A DNA stretch of 64,000 nucleotides. It comes from Thermohalobaculum sp963721105 (GTDB taxonomy: Bacteria; Pseudomonadota; Alphaproteobacteria; Rhodobacterales; Rhodobacteraceae). Shown here one piece after another: positions 28,897 to 39,884 of this stretch (position 1 is its first letter; each line of letters begins with the position of its first letter). Made by a program: the position numbers and the translations under genes. Under the pieces are notes generated by a model. The model was not told the origin of the DNA. It searched no databases and saw nothing but the letters and a program-made list of their open reading frames with translations. Where the stretch lies: contig CAVRHY010000005.1 of the NCBI GenBank assembly GCA_963721105.1, positions 186,001-250,000 on the forward strand. Reading direction: 5' to 3'.

Positions 28897-30278
28897 CCGC
28901 TTTCGACTACGACCTCTTCGTCATCGGCGGCGGCTCGGGTGGCGTCCGCGCCGCGCGCATCGCCTCGCAGCACGGCGCGCGGGTCGCCATCGCCGAGGAG
29001 TACCGCTACGGCGGCACCTGCGTCATCCGCGGCTGCGTGCCGAAAAAGCTGATGGTCTACGCCAGCCTCTACGCCGAGCATTTAGAGGACGCCGAGGGCT
29101 TCGGCTGGACGGTCGGCGAGCGGCGATTCGACTGGCCGACCTTCCGCAGGGCGCTCGACACCGAGCTCGACCGGCTGGAAGCCGCCTATGTCAGAAACCT
29201 CGGCGCGGCCGGCGTCGAGGTGCTGCGCACGCGCGCGACCGTCGCCGACCCGCACACGGTTCACCTGCAGACCGGCGACCGCACCGTCTCGGCAAAGCAC
29301 ATCCTCGTCGCCACCGGCGGCTATCCCTTCGTGCCGACCTTCGAGGGCTCCGAACACGCCATCACCTCGAACGAAATGTTCACGCTCGACGAGCAGCCCC
29401 GGCGCATCGTCATCGTCGGCGGCGGCTACATCGCCTGCGAGTTCGCCTGCATCATGAACGGCCTCGGCTCGACCGTGACGCAGCTCTACCGCGGCCCGAT
29501 GATCCTGCGCGGCTTCGACGACGAGGTGCGCCACCACGTCGCCGCCGAGGCGCAACAGAAGGGCGTCGCGATCCACTGCGGCGCGTCGGTCGCGGCGATC
29601 CGCAAGCAGGCCGACGGCTTCCTCGTCATCTGCACCGACGGGTTCGAGATCGAGGCCGATCAGGTGCTCTACGCCACCGGCCGCCACCCGAACACCGAGG
29701 GGCTGGGGCTCGAGGAGGTGGGCGTCAGGCTCGGCCGCCGCGGCGAGGTCATCGTCGACGAATGGTCGCAGGCGAGCGTGCCCTCGATCTACGCCGTCGG
29801 CGACGTGACCGACAGGGTCGCGCTGACCCCCGTCGCCATCCGCGAGGGACACGCCTTCGCCGACACGGTCTTCGGCGCGACGCCGACGAAGGCCGAGCAC
29901 TCGCTGGTCCCGACTGCCGTCTTCACCCAGCCCGAGATCGGCACCGTCGGCCTGACCGAGGAGAAGGCGCGCGAGGGCCACGACGTCCAGGTTTACGGCT
30001 CGACCTTCCGGCCGATGCAGGCGACGATCAGCGGCCGCGACGAGCGGATGCTGATGAAGATGATCGTCGAGAAGGGCAGCCAGCGCGTGCTCGGCGTCCA
30101 CATCGTCGGGCATGGCGCGGGAGAGATGATCCAGATGGCCGGTATCGCCGTCCGGATGGGAGCCACCAAGGCCGATTTCGACCGCACCGTCGCCGTGCAT
30201 CCGACCGCGGCCGAAGAACTGGTCACAATGCGCACGCCGCGGCCGGATCCGGCTGCGGCCCGACCGGACGACGCTTGA
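28893..30278 (+). CDS. gor: Glutathione-disulfide reductase
   Basis: A 461-residue FAD flavoprotein that reduces glutathione disulfide with NADPH. The FAD motif is VIGGGSGGVRAARIASQHGA. The redox-active cysteines are Cys43 and Cys48 in GGTCVIRGCVPKKLM. The pyridine-nucleotide motif is VGGGYIACEFACIMNGLG, and the catalytic histidine-glutamate pair is in VAVHPTAAEELVTMR. The last ten residues (RPDPAAARPDDA) are a short charged tail. It starts inside the rpiA stop. Thioredoxin-like disulfide reductases are related, but the ICVPKK-type disulfide loop and length fit glutathione reductase. Confidence 0.93.
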   Translation: MTAFDYDLFVIGGGSGGVRAARIASQHGARVAIAEEYRYGGTCVIRGCVPKKLMVYASLYAEHLEDAEGFGWTVGERRFDWPTFRRALDTELDRLEAAYVRNLGAAGVEVLRTRATVADPHTVHLQTGDRTVSAKHILVATGGYPFVPTFEGSEHAITSNEMFTLDEQPRRIVIVGGGYIACEFACIMNGLGSTVTQLYRGPMILRGFDDEVRHHVAAEAQQKGVAIHCGASVAAIRKQADGFLVICTDGFEIEADQVLYATGRHPNTEGLGLEEVGVRLGRRGEVIVDEWSQASVPSIYAVGDVTDRVALTPVAIREGHAFADTVFGATPTKAEHSLVPTAVFTQPEIGTVGLTEEKAREGHDVQVYGSTFRPMQATISGRDERMLMKMIVEKGSQRVLGVHIVGHGAGEMIQMAGIAVRMGATKADFDRTVAVHPTAAEELVTMRTPRPDPAAARPDDA

Positions 30279-30395
30279 AAAACCACCCTCTCCGACCCAA
30301 CTGTTGCTCCGGGGGACGGCTCCGAATAGTGCCGACATGGACGCCGGGGGGCGCTATACCCCGCCGAGACAATTCCGAACTGCGCGAGGGCTTGA

Positions 30396-31554
30396 ATGCC
30401 ATTCAACAGCAACAACGGCGGCGGCCCCTGGGGGGGCGGCGGCGGCGGCCGCGGTGATCGCGGCAAGAGCCCTTGGGGCGGCGGCGGCGGCGGTGGCGGC
30501 AACAACCAGGGACCAGACCTCGACGAACTGATCCGCAAGGGCCGCGAACAGCTTCGCGTCGTGCTCGGCGGGCGCGGCGGCGGCCCGGGCGGCCCCGGCC
30601 GGCGCGGCGGCGGTGGCGGCGGCTTCGAGCGCATGCTGCCGATCGCCATCCCGGCGGTGCTGATCGGCGCGTGGCTCTTCACCTCGTTCTACTCGGTCAA
30701 GCCCGAGGAGAAATCGGTCGAGCTCTTCCTCGGCAAGTTCTCGGAAATCGGCGAGCCCGGCCTCAACTTCGCGCCCTGGCCTTTCGTGACCTACGACATC
30801 CTGCCGGTGACCCGCGAGAACACCGTCGACATCGGCACGGCGCGCGCCGGCTCGCGGCAGCCGCGGCGACCAGGGGCTGATGCTGACCGGCGACGAGAAC
30901 ATCGTCGACATCGACTTCCAGGTCGTCTGGAACATCTCGGACCCGGCCAAGTACCTGTTCAACCTTGCCGAGCCCGAGCAGAGCATCCGCGCCGTCTCCG
31001 AATCGGCGATGCGCGAGGTGATCGCCAAGTCGCAGCTCAAGCCGATCCTCAGCCGCGACCGCGCGGTGATCAGCCAGGAGGTCGAGACGCTGATCCAGAC
31101 GACGCTCGACAGCTACGACGCGGGCGTGAACATCGTGCGCGTCAACTTCGACGGCGCCGACCCGCCGCGCGAGGTCATCGACGCCTTCCGCGACGTGCAG
31201 GCGGCCGAGCAGGACCGCGACACGCAGGAGAAGCGCGCCGAGGCATACGCCAACCAGAAGCTGGCAGGCGCGCGCGGCAACGTCGCCCAGGTGCTGCAGG
31301 AGGCCGAGGGCTACCGCGCCCAGGTGGTGAACGATGCCCGCGGCGAGGCGTCGCGCTTCGAGTCGATCTACACCGAGTACGCCAACGCCCCCGAGGTGAC
31401 GCGCAAGCGCCTCTACCTCGAGACGCTCGAGCGCGTGCTGGGCAGCGTCGACAAGATCCTCATCGACCAGAACGTGGGGGGCGCGAACGGCGGCCAGGGC
31501 GTCGTGCCCTATCTGCCGCTGACCGAGCTCCGCCGCAAGAAGGAGGCGCAGTGA
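30396..31554 (+). CDS. hflK: FtsH protease modulator HflK, one frameshift
   Basis: A membrane-anchored SPFH/prohibitin-family protein, 385 residues after repair. With HflC it forms the large periplasmic cage around the FtsH protease and modulates membrane protein turnover. The first 80 residues are glycine-rich and cytoplasmic; one membrane helix follows (MLPIAIPAVLIGAWLFTSFY). The SPFH domain then begins. An extra G at 30863-30864 breaks the frame; its removal gives RQPRDQGLMLTGDENIVDID. The stop overlaps the hflC start (TGATG at 31552-31556). hflK is rarely lost, so the break is more likely an error than a real mutation. Confidence 0.92.
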
Positions 31555-32933
31555 TGCGACGCTTGCCGATCCTCCTGGGGCTGATCGTCGTCCTGCTGAT
31601 CGTGGGGCTGTCTTCGATCTTCATCGTCGACGAACGCAAGCAGGCGCTGGTCCTGCAGTTCGGCCAGGTGCGCCAGGTCAAGACAGAGCCGGGGCTGGGC
31701 TTCAAGCTGCCATTCATCCAGGATGTCATCTACTACGAGGGCCGCATCCTGCCGCTCGACACGCAGTCGCTCGAGGTGACACCGCTCGACGAGCGCCGGC
31801 TGGTCGTCGACGCCTTCGCGCGCTGGCGCATCACAGACCCGGTCGAGTTCCGCCAGGCGGTGCAGACCGAGTCCGCCGGCGCCGCCCGGCTCGAGAGCAT
31901 CCTGAACGCCAGCCTGCGCGAGGTGCTGGGCTCGGTCCCCTCGGCCGACGTGCTCAGCCCCGAGCGCACCGTGCTGATGGGACGCATCCGCGATGCCGCG
32001 CGCTCCTCGGCCAAGGGCCTGGGCGTCGAGATCGTCGACGTCCGCATCCGCCGCGCCGACCTGCCCGAGCAGAACCTCAAGGCCACCTTCGAGCGCATGA
32101 ACGCCGAGCGCGAGCGCGAGGCCGCCGACGAGCGGGCGCGCGGCAAGGAGCGCGCGCAGGAGATCCGCGCCACCGCCGACCGCCAGGCCGTCGAGCTGAC
32201 CTCGGACGCGCAGCGCCAGGCGGCGATCATCCGGGGCCAGGCCGACGCCGAGCGCAACAAGATCTACGCCTCGGCCTATGGCCGCGACCCGGAGTTCTTC
32301 TCCTTCTACCGCTCGCTCTCGGCCTACGAGACGGCGCTGAAGGGTGAGAACTCGACCCTCGTCATCGCGCCGGACTCCGAGTTCTTCGACTACCTGAAGA
32401 GCGACCGCTCCGCCGACGCCGAGGGCAAGCGCCCGCCGCTGCAACTCCCCAAGACCGCGGGTCTGCCCGCGCCCGACACGACGACGGGAGCCTCGGCGCC
32501 CGGAACCTCGGCGCCAGAAACCTCTGCGACCGGAACGACGGCGGGCGACACCGCGCAGCCGGCGGGCCAGTCCGTACCCGTCGGGGACATGACGGTCACT
32601 CCGCCGGACGCGACGGCCACGCCGCCGGACGCGACGGGGGGCACGGCCAGGCCGGCTGCATCGGGCGAGACCGGGACCGGCGCGGCGCCTGGCGACGGCG
32701 CCTCGGCCGCCCCGTCCTCGGGCATGTCGTCGGGCAGCGCATCGGCCACGACCTCGGACACGCCCTCGGATTCGGCGGCAGGCACGGCTTCGGGCAACGG
32801 CGCCGGCATGGCGCCCGGGACCACCTCGGGCACCGCGTCGGACACTACGACGGCGACCACGGCCGGCACGGCATCGGACACGGCGTCGGGCCAGCCGGCC
32901 GACACCGCGGCCGAGCCGGCGCCGCTCCGCTGA
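31554..32933 (+). CDS. hflC: FtsH protease modulator HflC with long low-complexity C-terminal extension
   Basis: An SPFH-family protein of 459 residues, partner of HflK. The N-terminal membrane helix is LPILLGLIVVLLIVGLSSIF; the SPFH domain follows (DERKQALVLQFGQVRQVKTE) and then the long ERMNAEREREAADERARGKE helix. The normal HflC ends near residue 290 (NSTLVIAPDSEFFDYLKSD). Here about 160 more residues follow, almost entirely Thr, Ser, Ala, Gly, Pro and Asp (for example TTTGASAPGTSAPETSATG). The extension faces the periplasm if topology is normal. The frame is open and uninterrupted and the codon bias is normal, so the tail looks real. Confidence 0.93.
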   Translation: MRRLPILLGLIVVLLIVGLSSIFIVDERKQALVLQFGQVRQVKTEPGLGFKLPFIQDVIYYEGRILPLDTQSLEVTPLDERRLVVDAFARWRITDPVEFRQAVQTESAGAARLESILNASLREVLGSVPSADVLSPERTVLMGRIRDAARSSAKGLGVEIVDVRIRRADLPEQNLKATFERMNAEREREAADERARGKERAQEIRATADRQAVELTSDAQRQAAIIRGQADAERNKIYASAYGRDPEFFSFYRSLSAYETALKGENSTLVIAPDSEFFDYLKSDRSADAEGKRPPLQLPKTAGLPAPDTTTGASAPGTSAPETSATGTTAGDTAQPAGQSVPVGDMTVTPPDATATPPDATGGTARPAASGETGTGAAPGDGASAAPSSGMSSGSASATTSDTPSDSAAGTASGNGAGMAPGTTSGTASDTTTATTAGTASDTASGQPADTAAEPAPLR

Positions 32934-32983
32934 ACCGCCCGCCGACCCGCCGCTGACCGCCGCTGAGCCGGGGGGGCACACGC

Positions 32984-33172
32984 ATGGACCTGCTGGCGGC
33001 GATCGCCCTGGTGATGGTGCTCGAAGGGCTCGCGCTGGCGATCTTCGCCCGCTCCATGCCGCAGCTCCTGGCCGAGCTCGAGCGGCTCGGTCCCGGGTCC
33101 TTGCGCCGCGCCGGGCTTGTCTGTATCGGGCTGGGAACGGTGCTCTATCTGCTGGTTCGCGGCGGCGGCTGA
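32984..33172 (+). CDS. DUF2065 small membrane protein (YjeT-like)
   Basis: A 62-residue protein with two predicted membrane helices (LLAAIALVMVLEGLALAIFA and AGLVCIGLGTVLYLLVRG) and a GGGGGG ribosome-binding stretch upstream. DUF2065 proteins commonly sit right after hflC in proteobacteria. Function unknown; the place suggests a part in membrane protein quality control. Confidence 0.85.
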   Translation: MDLLAAIALVMVLEGLALAIFARSMPQLLAELERLGPGSLRRAGLVCIGLGTVLYLLVRGGG

Positions 33173-33347
33173 CCGTCTCGTCGGGCACGCCGGGCACACT
33201 CGTCGGGCGCACCGCGCAGCGGCCCGGACACCCTTCCGGTGCGCCTCGCGCCGGACGAAGAGCCGAGGTAGGATCCGCCCGGCAGGGGCAGAAGGTTGCG
33301 CCGTCCCCCAACGGCCGGGCCGGTCAGCGACTGAAGGAGTGACGATC

Positions 33348-34937
<1,590 letters not shown>

Positions 34938-34999
34938 AGGCTTGCCCGGGCACGGGCCGCACGCCCCGGCGTGCCGCCCTGCCCGGCCGGAGGACAATC

Positions 35000-36222
35000 A
35001 TGGCTTCGCTATCGAACCGTATCCGCACCCTGGTTCCCCAGGGCGGCGACGGATGGGAAATCCACTACCGCGCGACGCAGATGAAGGCGGCGGGCCGGCC
35101 CGTCACCTTCCTGTCGGTCGGCGATCACGACGTGAAGACGTCCGAGCCGATCCTCGGCGCGATGAAGGCGCAGCATCGACGCCGGCCACCTCGGCTACAC
35201 CTCGGTGCCGGGCACGCCGGCGCTGCGCCGCGCCGTCGCCGACCGCGTCGCGGCGCTCAGCGGCGTGCCGGCCGGGCCCGAGAACGTGCTGGTCACGACC
35301 GGCGGCCAGGGCGCGCTCTTCGCCGCGATGATGGCGGCGCTCGACCCCGGCGACGCGTGCATCGTGCTCGACCCCTACTATGCCAGTTTCTGCGTCACGG
35401 TCCGCGCCGCCTCCGGCGAGCCGATCATCGTCGCGACCCAGCCCGAGGACGGCTTCCAGCCCGACCCGGCCGCGATCGAGGCGGCGCTGACGCCGCGCAC
35501 CCGCGCCATCCTGATCAACACGCCGAACAACCCCTCCGGCGCCGTCTACGAGCCGGAGCGCCTCCGCGCCATCGCCGAGCTCTGCGTGCGCCGCGACCTC
35601 TGGCTGATCTCGGACGAGCTCTACGACAGCCAGGTGCATGACGGGCGAGCACCTCAGCCCGCGCGCCCTGCCCGGCATGGCCGAGCGCACCTTCACCGTC
35701 GGCTCGATGTCCAAGGGCTACGCGATGACCGGCGCGCGCGTCGGCTGGGTCGTCGCGCCGGCCGAGGCGATCGCGCGGCTCGCCGACCTCGCGCTCGCCA
35801 CCACCTACGGCCTGCCCGGCTTCATCCAGGACGCCGCGCTGCACGCGCTGACGAACTGCGCCGCCGAGGAGGCCGAGGTCGCCGCCCGCTACCAGCGCCG
35901 CCGCGACATCGCGGTCGCCGCGCTCGGCAACGGCCGCGTGCTCCGCGCCGTGCCGCCGCGCGGCGGCATGTACGTCATGCTGGACGTGCGCGGCACCGGG
36001 CTCGACGGCATCGGCTTCGCCCGGCGCCTGCTCGACGACGAGGCGATCGCCGTCATGCCGGGCGAGAGCTTCGGCTGCGCCGCCGCCGGCCACATCCGCA
36101 TCGCCATGACCGTGCCGGACGAGGCGCTGGGCGACGCGATGGCGCGCATCGCGGCGCTCGGCGACAGGATCGCGCAGGAACAGCCGGCCGCCGCTACGGC
36201 CACCGCCGCCGCCGGACGCTGA
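35000..36222 (+). CDS. Class I/II PLP aminotransferase, two frameshifts
   Basis: A fold-type I aminotransferase, about 406 residues after repair, starting at the ATG at 35000 behind GGAGGA. An extra C at 35171 is removed to give MKASIDAGHLGYTSVPGTPA. An extra G in GGG at 35643-35645 is removed to give VHDGEHLSPRALPGM. Family motifs are INTPNNPSGAVYEPERLRA (the conserved NPSG), LISDELYDSQVHDGE with the aspartate and tyrosine, and the PLP lysine in VGSMSKGYAMTGARVGW. A C-terminal arginine lies in CAAAGHIRIAMTVPDE. It most resembles aspartate/aromatic-type transaminases. The amino donor is unknown. Confidence 0.86.
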
Positions 36223-36542
36223 ACGGCGCCCGACCCGCGCCCGCCACGAGCCGGGCGGCGTGACCTGCGAGATTCGCGTGCCGCTCCGCGCCGGCCCGTC
36301 CTTCCCGCCGCATGCCGCGCGCGGCGTGCCGGTGGTCTTCACCTCGGGCTACCGCGGCCTCGACCTGCTGCCCCGCGCCCGCTTCGGCGGCGCGGGCTCT
36401 TGCGGCCAGCGCGGGGCTACCGGCCCGGTTAACCAGTTGCCGTCACCTGCGGAGGCGGGGACCCGGCTGACAGTCAGGAGAAAGTCCCGCTTCCGCGGGA
36501 ATGACCACACGACCCGAGTGTCTCGACCCGATCGGAAACGCC
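36223..36542. other. Intergenic region with a GTCA-type repeat
   Basis: This 320-base stretch between the aminotransferase and a LysR gene has no supported gene. At 36260-36400 a plus-strand frame reads ARGVPVVFTSGYRGLDLLP, which resembles the end of a response-regulator receiver domain and may be a remnant. A REP-like palindrome sits at 36485-36505. Confidence 0.45.
36485..36505. repeat. GTCAT-type palindromic repeat
   Basis: TCCCGC-TTCC-GCGGGA followed by ATGAC; the stem is 6 bp. It matches the right half of the better-preserved unit at 42797-42860. Confidence 0.5.
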
Positions 36543-37454
36543 CTAGCGTTCCCAGGGCGCGACGGTGCCGAAGTGCTCGATCAGGTAGTCCAGGAATGCC
36601 CTGATCTTCGGCGCCAGGTTGCGCCGCTCGCGATAGATCGCGACGATGCTCGAATCGTCCTGCGAATACTCCGGCAGCAGCCGGATCAGCCGCCCGGCGC
36701 GCAGGTCGTCGCCGATCAGGTAGGTCGACAGCCGCGCGACGCCCATCCCGGCCAGTGCCGCGTGATAGATCGCATCGGCGCTGTTCGCCTCGAAATTGCC
36801 CTTCAGCCCCAGCACGTCGTCGTCGCCGTCGCCGGCGCCCGTCAGGTGCCAGTCGTTCCAGCTCGCCACCGTCGACAGGCGCAGGCAGTTGTGGTCGGCC
36901 AGGTCGCGCGGCGTCGCCGGCAGCCCGTGCCGTTCGATATAGGCCGGCGCCGCGCACAGCACGCGCCGGTTCGAGGCGAGCTTGCGCTGGATCACGTCCG
37001 GCTCGTCGATCTGCTCGGTGAAGCGGATGGCGATGTCGGCACCGTCCTGGCCCAGCCGGACCGGCCGGTCGGTCAACTCCAGCGAGACGCGCACCTCGGG
37101 GTTCATTTCCAGGAAACGCGGCAGCACGGGCAGCAGCTGAGCCTTGCCGAAGGCGACCGTCGCGCCGACGCGCAGCGTGCCCTGCGGCCGGACGCCAAGG
37201 CCCGACAGCAGCTCCTCGGTCTCGGCGACATCGGCCGCGACCAGCGTGCAGCGCTCGTGAAAGCTGCGCCCCTCCTCGGTCAGGCTGATACCGTGCTGGG
37301 TGCGCGTCAGCAGGCGCAGGCCAACCCGGTCCTCGAGCTGGCGTATCTGCCGGCTGACCGCCGACGGCGTCTGGTGAAGGGCCCGCGCGGCGGCCGAGAA
37401 ACTGCCCGTCTCGACCACGCGGGCGAAGAGGATCATCTGGCTCGGCAGTTCCAT
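36543..37454 (-). CDS. LysR family transcriptional regulator
   Basis: A 303-residue LysR regulator of the CrgA-like branch. The N-terminal helix-turn-helix reads FARVVETGSFSAAARALHQT then PSAVSRQIRQLEDRVG, followed by TRTQHGISLTEEGRSF. The effector domain begins near residue 90 (GTLRVGATVAFGKAQLLPVL). I choose the ATG at 37454; an upstream in-frame start at 37499 adds 15 residues that run over a palindrome. The target is probably local, but no partner gene is obvious: the aminotransferase converges from the left and a small orphan protein lies upstream. Confidence 0.88.
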   Translation of the reverse strand: MELPSQMILFARVVETGSFSAAARALHQTPSAVSRQIRQLEDRVGLRLLTRTQHGISLTEEGRSFHERCTLVAADVAETEELLSGLGVRPQGTLRVGATVAFGKAQLLPVLPRFLEMNPEVRVSLELTDRPVRLGQDGADIAIRFTEQIDEPDVIQRKLASNRRVLCAAPAYIERHGLPATPRDLADHNCLRLSTVASWNDWHLTGAGDGDDDVLGLKGNFEANSADAIYHAALAGMGVARLSTYLIGDDLRAGRLIRLLPEYSQDDSSIVAIYRERRNLAPKIRAFLDYLIEHFGTVAPWER

Positions 37455-37487
37455 CTCGCCAATTCCTTTTGCGCTGCACCATAATAT

Positions 37488-37500
37488 GTTGCGCCGCAAC
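37488..37500. promoter_or_regulatory. Palindrome upstream of LysR gene, possible autoregulatory site
   Basis: GTTGCG-C-CGCAAC is a perfect 6-bp inverted repeat, 34-46 bases before the LysR start, in a locally AT-rich patch (ACCATAATATGTT). LysR proteins usually bind a T-N11-A palindrome near their own promoter; this fits in place and symmetry only. Confidence 0.4.
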
Positions 37501-37743
37501 GCATTTGTCTACCCCTCCCTCTCCCGGCCGCCCGATGGGCGAGGCTTCCACGCGGCCGGGCCCTGCCCCGCAGGCCCGCGCGCCCCTTCCCGCGCCCGCC
37601 CCGCAAAGGCCGCCCCGCGCCGATGCGCCGGCTCAGCCGCACGAAAGCCCGTGCCTCGGCCAGCGGCCCCGCCGCCCGAGGCACCCGGCCAGGGGCGTCC
37701 CGCCGGTCGTCCCGTCCCACACCCGGACCCACTGACCCGACCC

Positions 37744-37767
37744 GTCATGCCCGGCTTGACCGGGCAT
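37744..37767. repeat. GTCAT-type palindromic repeat
   Basis: GTCATGCCCGG-CTTGA-CCGGGCAT forms a short hairpin; it belongs with the other GTCAT units of the window. Confidence 0.5.
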
Positions 37768-37831
37768 CTCCCGTGCGGAGGGAGAGGTCCGATCAAGCCG
37801 GACGATGAGGTCGGATCACCAGGACCTGGTC

Positions 37832-38221
37832 TCAGCCGCCGCGCAGTTCGGCCGCCCCGAAGGCGCGGGCGATCAGCCGCTCCAGCCGCTGTTCCTCGGC
37901 GATCAGGATCGCAACGAAGCGCGCCCGCTGCGCCGGTGTCAGGTCGGGATTGTCACGCAGGATCTCGGCCGAGCTGCGGATCGCCATCAGCGGCGAGCGC
38001 AGCGGCGTCGCCTGCTCCGGGAACTCGCCGACCTCCGCTCCCTGCGCCGGCAGGCTGCGGCCGGCCGCCCGTCCGCCGTGCAGCCAGCGCCAGAGGCCTC
38101 TGGCCGCTGCACCGGTCGCCTCGGCGCGCAGGGTGCGGCCGTTCCGCAGGTGCCGGTCGATCTCCTCGGGGGACGGAAAGTCGCGAAACAAGGACGGCCC
38201 CGGAGTCTGTGTCGTGCACAT
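37832..38221 (-). CDS. Small protein with histidine-kinase dimerisation-like region, no phospho-acceptor histidine
   Basis: A 129-residue protein of unknown function. The ATG at 38221 gives MCTTQTPGPSLFRDFPSPEE, then a basic stretch (RHLRNGRTLRAEATG). The last 55 residues, PLRSPLMAIRSSAEILRDNP then FVAILIAEEQRLERLIARAF, look like the HisKA helical hairpin of sensor kinases. The usual H-E-L-R start is replaced by EQATPLRSP, with no histidine, and no ATPase domain follows. It may be a kinase-interacting regulator or a degraded kinase end. The assignment to HisKA is by eye. Confidence 0.55.
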   Translation of the reverse strand: MCTTQTPGPSLFRDFPSPEEIDRHLRNGRTLRAEATGAAARGLWRWLHGGRAAGRSLPAQGAEVGEFPEQATPLRSPLMAIRSSAEILRDNPDLTPAQRARFVAILIAEEQRLERLIARAFGAAELRGG

Positions 38222-38416
38222 GATGATGTCCTTCCGCCGGTGTCTGTTGCGTTGCTGCGGCGCACCCAAAAGTTCTGCCGCGCTGCAACATGCTAACGCC
38301 GGCGGCCGGTTTTGAACTCTGGCATGCTGGGAACAGCACCTTGGACGCGCCGGCAAAGCCCGGGCGGGCGGCGCCGAAGCGGGCCGGCCTGGGGCCGCGA
38401 CCAGACAGGGCGCCGG

Positions 38417-39884
38417 CTACCCCGCCGGCCCGCCGCTGAGGTCGACCAGCGTGAACGGTCCGTCCGGGCAGCGCTCGCGCAGCAGCGCGACCAGCGCCGG
38501 GCTGAAGACGACCAGCTCGCCCGCATGGTGCGCAAGGCAGGCGGCGATGAAGGCCGCGTCGGTCTCGAAATCATGCGCCGCCGCGAAGGCGTTGGCCGAG
38601 CCCCCCGCGGCCGGGTCGGTGCCCGGCGCGTAGGCGCCTTCCGGGTGGCTGAACATGTCCATCCCCGCCACCGCCAGCCGCCCGGGCGCCAGCGCGACGG
38701 CGACGGCCAGCATGTATGCCCCGGTCGTCGGCCGTGCCGTCCCCGCCACGGGCGGGAGGATGCCGGCCGCCAACCTCTCGGCGACGGCATAGACCGCCGG
38801 CCCGTGCCAGGGCTCGAACAGCCGGCAGGCCAGCAACGCCGCCTCCTTGCGCGGCGTAGCGACGCCCAGCGGCACGCGGCCCAGCCGCCGCATGGCGCGC
38901 TTGACGCCGGCAAAGACCATGTCCGGCCGGGTCAGCACATCGCCGCCGCGCCAGTCGAGGTTCACCCGGAACAGCGCGTCATGCGCAAAGCCGGCGACCG
39001 CCGGCCCGGCGCTGCTCGGCCCGTTGCCAAGGCAAAGGATCGTCCGCGGCGCCCCCAGCCGCGCCCGCAGCGCCTCGATCGAGTCGATCCGCCGCACGAA
39101 CCCGCCCGAGACGAACCCCGGCCCGGCCCGCGCGACGCGCGCCGCCAGCCGCTCCGGGGACAGAAGCGGCACGCGCTCGACCCCCGTCGCGCGCGCCAGC
39201 AGCGCCGCCGCCTCGGCCGGCGTCAGGGCGCCGGCCACCGGCGCGCCGGCGACCGAGCGGCGCTCCAGCACCACTCGCGCGGCCGCCCCGGAATGCCCCC
39301 GACTTGGGCGAGATTCCTCGCCTGGCGTGCGGACTCCCTCTTTGCCCGTTGGACTCGCCCCCTCCGGAGGGACGATTCTCTTGCAGAGACTCTCCTGCCG
39401 AGGGCGAACTCCCGCTTCGATGGCTTTCGCCTGGAACCTTGTCCCCACACGCTTCGCCGAACCGGAAACCCCCGCTGCAGCCGATCTCGCCGAACCCTTC
39501 GGAGACTTTGCCCTCCGCCGCGCAGAGCGCATAGACCGGCACGCCCCGCGCCAGAGCCGCCCGGAACAGCCGCGCGGAAATCCCGTCCGAAGCCTCGGGG
39601 CCGGCCACCAGCACGGCGCGCACGCGCAGCGCCGCCAGCACCGCCGGCGCCGGAGCGCCCGCCGGGGCCACGCGCACCAGCGCCCGCGGAAACCGCGCCG
39701 CCAGCCTCCCGGCCTCGTCCGCCCCGGCGGCGACGATCACCGTCGAGACCCGGACCCCGCCGTCGCCCAGCGCGTCGACCACCGCCTCGGCCGCACCGCC
39801 CTCAAGGCCGCCCGCCGCCAGCACAAGCACCGCGTCCTCGGCCGGCCGCGGCCCGCCCGCAAGCCATTTCCGCAGCGCCTTCAT
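38417..39884 (-). CDS. Glycosyltransferase-like protein (possible GT29/sialyltransferase relationship), frameshift and odd central segment
   Basis: This surface-polysaccharide-type gene spans about 488 residues if joined. The N-terminal part (start MKALRKWLAGGPRPAEDAVL, 39884) reads in one frame to about 39480; the C-terminal part is in another (from about 39300). The C-terminal part has TILCLGNGPSSAGPAVAGFA and ALFRVNLDW, which recalls the L motif of family 29 sialyltransferases, and GMDMFSHPEGAYAPG. The frame change lies in a lower-GC stretch (39301-39480, 65% G+C by count) whose translations look unnatural in both frames. The start overlaps the stop of the upstream glycerophosphotransferase-like gene (ATGA). 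The function is uncertain, and it could be two genes. Confidence 0.55.

Larger units (their letters stand above)
37455..37831. other. Intergenic region with LysR-type palindrome and a repeat
   Basis: This 377-base stretch between the LysR start and the end of the next minus-strand gene holds the LysR promoter. A palindrome at 37488-37500 and a GTCAT-type repeat at 37744-37767 are listed separately. Otherwise it is GC-rich with no supported gene. Confidence 0.5.

Noticed and set aside
30396..30700. The glycine-rich start of hflK as a separate small protein or repeat element
   Set aside because: A Gly-rich cytoplasmic head is normal for HflK, and repair of one base joins it to the SPFH domain.
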